Of a stretch of 64,000 nucleotides of DNA, positions 62,101 to 64,000 are shown piece after piece. Positions within the stretch are counted from its first letter, which is position 1, and each line of letters starts with the position of its first letter. The stretch is from Eulemur rufifrons. Its lineage: Eukaryota; Chordata; Mammalia; Primates; Lemuridae. The position numbers and the translations under genes are program-made. The stretch covers positions 82,409,114-82,473,113 of the forward strand of contig NC_090984.1 in NCBI RefSeq assembly GCF_041146395.1, given 5' to 3'. A model generated the notes under the pieces. It worked only from the letters and a program-made list of their open reading frames with translations, searched no databases and was not told the DNA's origin.

Positions 62101-63965
62101 TGGTGTCTAAGAGAGGTAATCAATGGATCAGGGCCCATGAGGATATCAAATGATATGAGATGAACTCAAAGCCACAGAGGAGGGTCTTGCCCTTGAGCAA
62201 GGGAGGAAAGGACCCAACACGCTCTGGGACTGTGGGAGGGAGGGCAGGTTAGGCTGATGCAGGAGGGCAGGAGCAGCAGCCTGGAGCGGGAAGACGTGCA
62301 GTGGAGCTGAGGTTAATGCCAGGTGGAGGAGAGTGTGCCCATTTAAGGCAATGGACAGCTGAAGACAAGCCTCAGCCACTCCTTCTAAGAGAAATGATAA
62401 TAGTCTAAAGATTCAGAGTACTTCAAGGTAACAGTGGATATATAATTTTTGGAAGACTTCAGTAAATAGATATTGCAGAAGTGACTGAATGTGTGCTATT
62501 GGATTGAGAGGATTACCAAATTATTCCCTTTAGAATTGAAGGATCTGAGAGTCAAGTGAGCTATCAGCTCTATCTCACACACATGCACACACACATGCCC
62601 ACGTACATATACACGGACACACATATATCCTTTATATATAAACAGGTTGCAACCTGCTCGCACTCCAAAATAGGCATTAAAATCTCTAAAAGTATTATTT
62701 TAGACACAGCCAGGCTGAAGAGAAGTTTTTGCTAGGTGGGGGTCCAGGGCATAAGTACAGAAAGGCAACATGAAAAGATTTTTTTCCAATTAATCTTAAA
62801 TACTCAGTTCAGTGGAGTTTAAAAATCATAGAGGAGCCATTTGAAGCCCATCTTGAGACACACACTTGAAGAGGAAATTACCAAAGGCGGTGAAGCAGGG
62901 CTCCACTCCCTGCCAGCCGGTGGGCGAAGCCGCAGCCACGTGATGCCTACCAGAGAGAACCGGTGCCCCTGCCAGCTGCCAGCAGGGAGGCCTCTGCGCA
63001 CTGCCTCGGTGAGTCATTCCGTGATCACAGCCTGATGCCTCCCCTGGCACAGGGAAATGCCACGGCATTTCATTAGCTCTGCTTATTTTGGTCAACGACT
63101 AGGAGCCTTGTACGTGATGCTTTCCAGGGTATGTACTTTACCTTCTGGGTGGGTTTTTGGTTTTTTGTTTTTTTTTTCACTTTTAAAATGTAGGGTTTTT
63201 TTTTTCTGGCATAAAAGAAACTTATGCTCATTTATGCTCTTTGTAGACATTTTGATCAATGCAGAAAAATAGAACTAAGACCAAAATATCACCTCCATGT
63301 CAAGCATTTCTTCATTTTGGTGCATTTCTTCTCACCTTTCTATTGTGGGTTTCAGGATGAAGAGAACTGATTTTTTTCCTTTCTGAGAAGAGCAGATAGT
63401 TCCAGGACAGGAAAATTTCCTGGCAGAGGCACCAAAATATCTGGGTTCTAATCCCAACCCCAGCACAGTTTAGCTTGTGGTTTTGGCAGCTGCCAACCCT
63501 CCTGAGGCTGCTTTCTGGTTTGCAAGATGATGACATTGATTGGCCAACCTCTGGGGCCTGTTCCAGAACTCAGGTGTCCTGGGCCTGTGATGTTCTGGGG
63601 AGCAGAAAGATGTGCTTTTGGACACAAATTCTTCTTGAGCAGTTACAGCTCTCACTACAAAACCCCGTCTTCTGAAACTGTGACTGAAGGACTACAAGAG
63701 AAGGTTCTTGAAGTGATGTGACTACTCTCTTATACCTTTATGAGGTCCTGGAAATTTTAAGAAATGAATGTACTGAATGAGGATGCAGTTCAATGCAGGG
63801 CATATGTCAGAGAATCATCCAGTGAACAGGGCAAAGCCAGTAGCTTCGTCCATTCTATTAATAGCTAATAATTGAATTTAGAGAATCAGGAGTATAAAAA
63901 AACCTATTAAATAAGGCTGGCTCAGAATTTCCCAAACTATGTTCTCAGAACAAATAGGTATTCCA

Positions 63966-63968
<3 letters not shown>
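62101..63968. other. unassigned sequence
   Basis: Contains a degenerate CA-rich tract at 62575-62630, an E-box in ccacgtga (about 62937) and an AP-1-like tgagtca (63011-63017). No gene or named repeat recognised. Confidence 0.4.

Positions 63969-63999
<31 letters not shown>
63969..63999. repeat. (AG)n microsatellite at the window edge
   Basis: At least 14 uninterrupted AG repeats running to the right edge of the window. Confidence 0.95.

Positions 64000-64000
<1 letters not shown>

Noticed and set aside
62808..63008. Possible 201-bp exon between tactcag and ctcg|gtgagt
   Set aside because: All three forward frames contain stops, so it cannot be an internal coding exon; only a non-coding exon would remain possible.

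Overview
This window reads as mammalian, specifically primate, non-coding DNA. I found no protein-coding gene, no rRNA or tRNA gene, no CRISPR array and no bacterial-type operon. Open reading frames are short (at most 175 codons), overlap in several frames, and mostly fall in transposon remains. About half of the window can be assigned to interspersed repeats. Diagnostic: at least nine 7SL-derived Alu-type SINEs are present (primate-restricted). Five carry the right-arm wording 'CCTGAGCAAGAGC' and an extra A/T-rich block between the arms that anthropoid Alus lack, which points to a strepsirrhine, probably a lemur. The species is an inference.

Layout. 1-14,000: low-density ancient repeats (MIR, L2, MLT1/MST-type LTRs, a Tigger-derived element), an antisense L1 at 3.3-4.7 kb hosting a MaLR LTR, a sense L1 at 5.0-5.7 kb, a small CpG-rich patch near 8.9 kb, and an antisense retrocopy-like unit at 10.5 kb. 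14,000-18,000: a ~4 kb antisense L1 with readable ORF2 pieces, hosting a truncated Alu and an unusual triple target-site structure. 18,000-24,700: MIR, MER5-like, old L1 remains and three Alus. 24,700-29,300: an old antisense L1 hosting a younger antisense L1 and an Alu. 29,300-43,900: scattered LTR, Tigger/MER2, L2, MIR and MITE fragments with long unassigned stretches. 43,900-46,750: two sense L1 3' ends. 46,750-64,000: MIR, MER20, L2, Alu, an Alu monomer, a young 5'-truncated L1 with an Alu inside it, a long unclassified old repeat at 60.5-62.1 kb, and an (AG)n tract at the right edge.

The best-supported structural facts are nested insertions whose target-site duplications (TSDs) can be read directly. 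The more speculative items are a splice-flanked open segment at 55.0 kb, an unidentified retrocopy at 10.5 kb, CpG-retaining MIRs and a few motif clusters that might be regulatory. I found no convincing new biological system. Family names rest on remembered consensus features, not on a RepeatMasker run; subfamily names are approximate.
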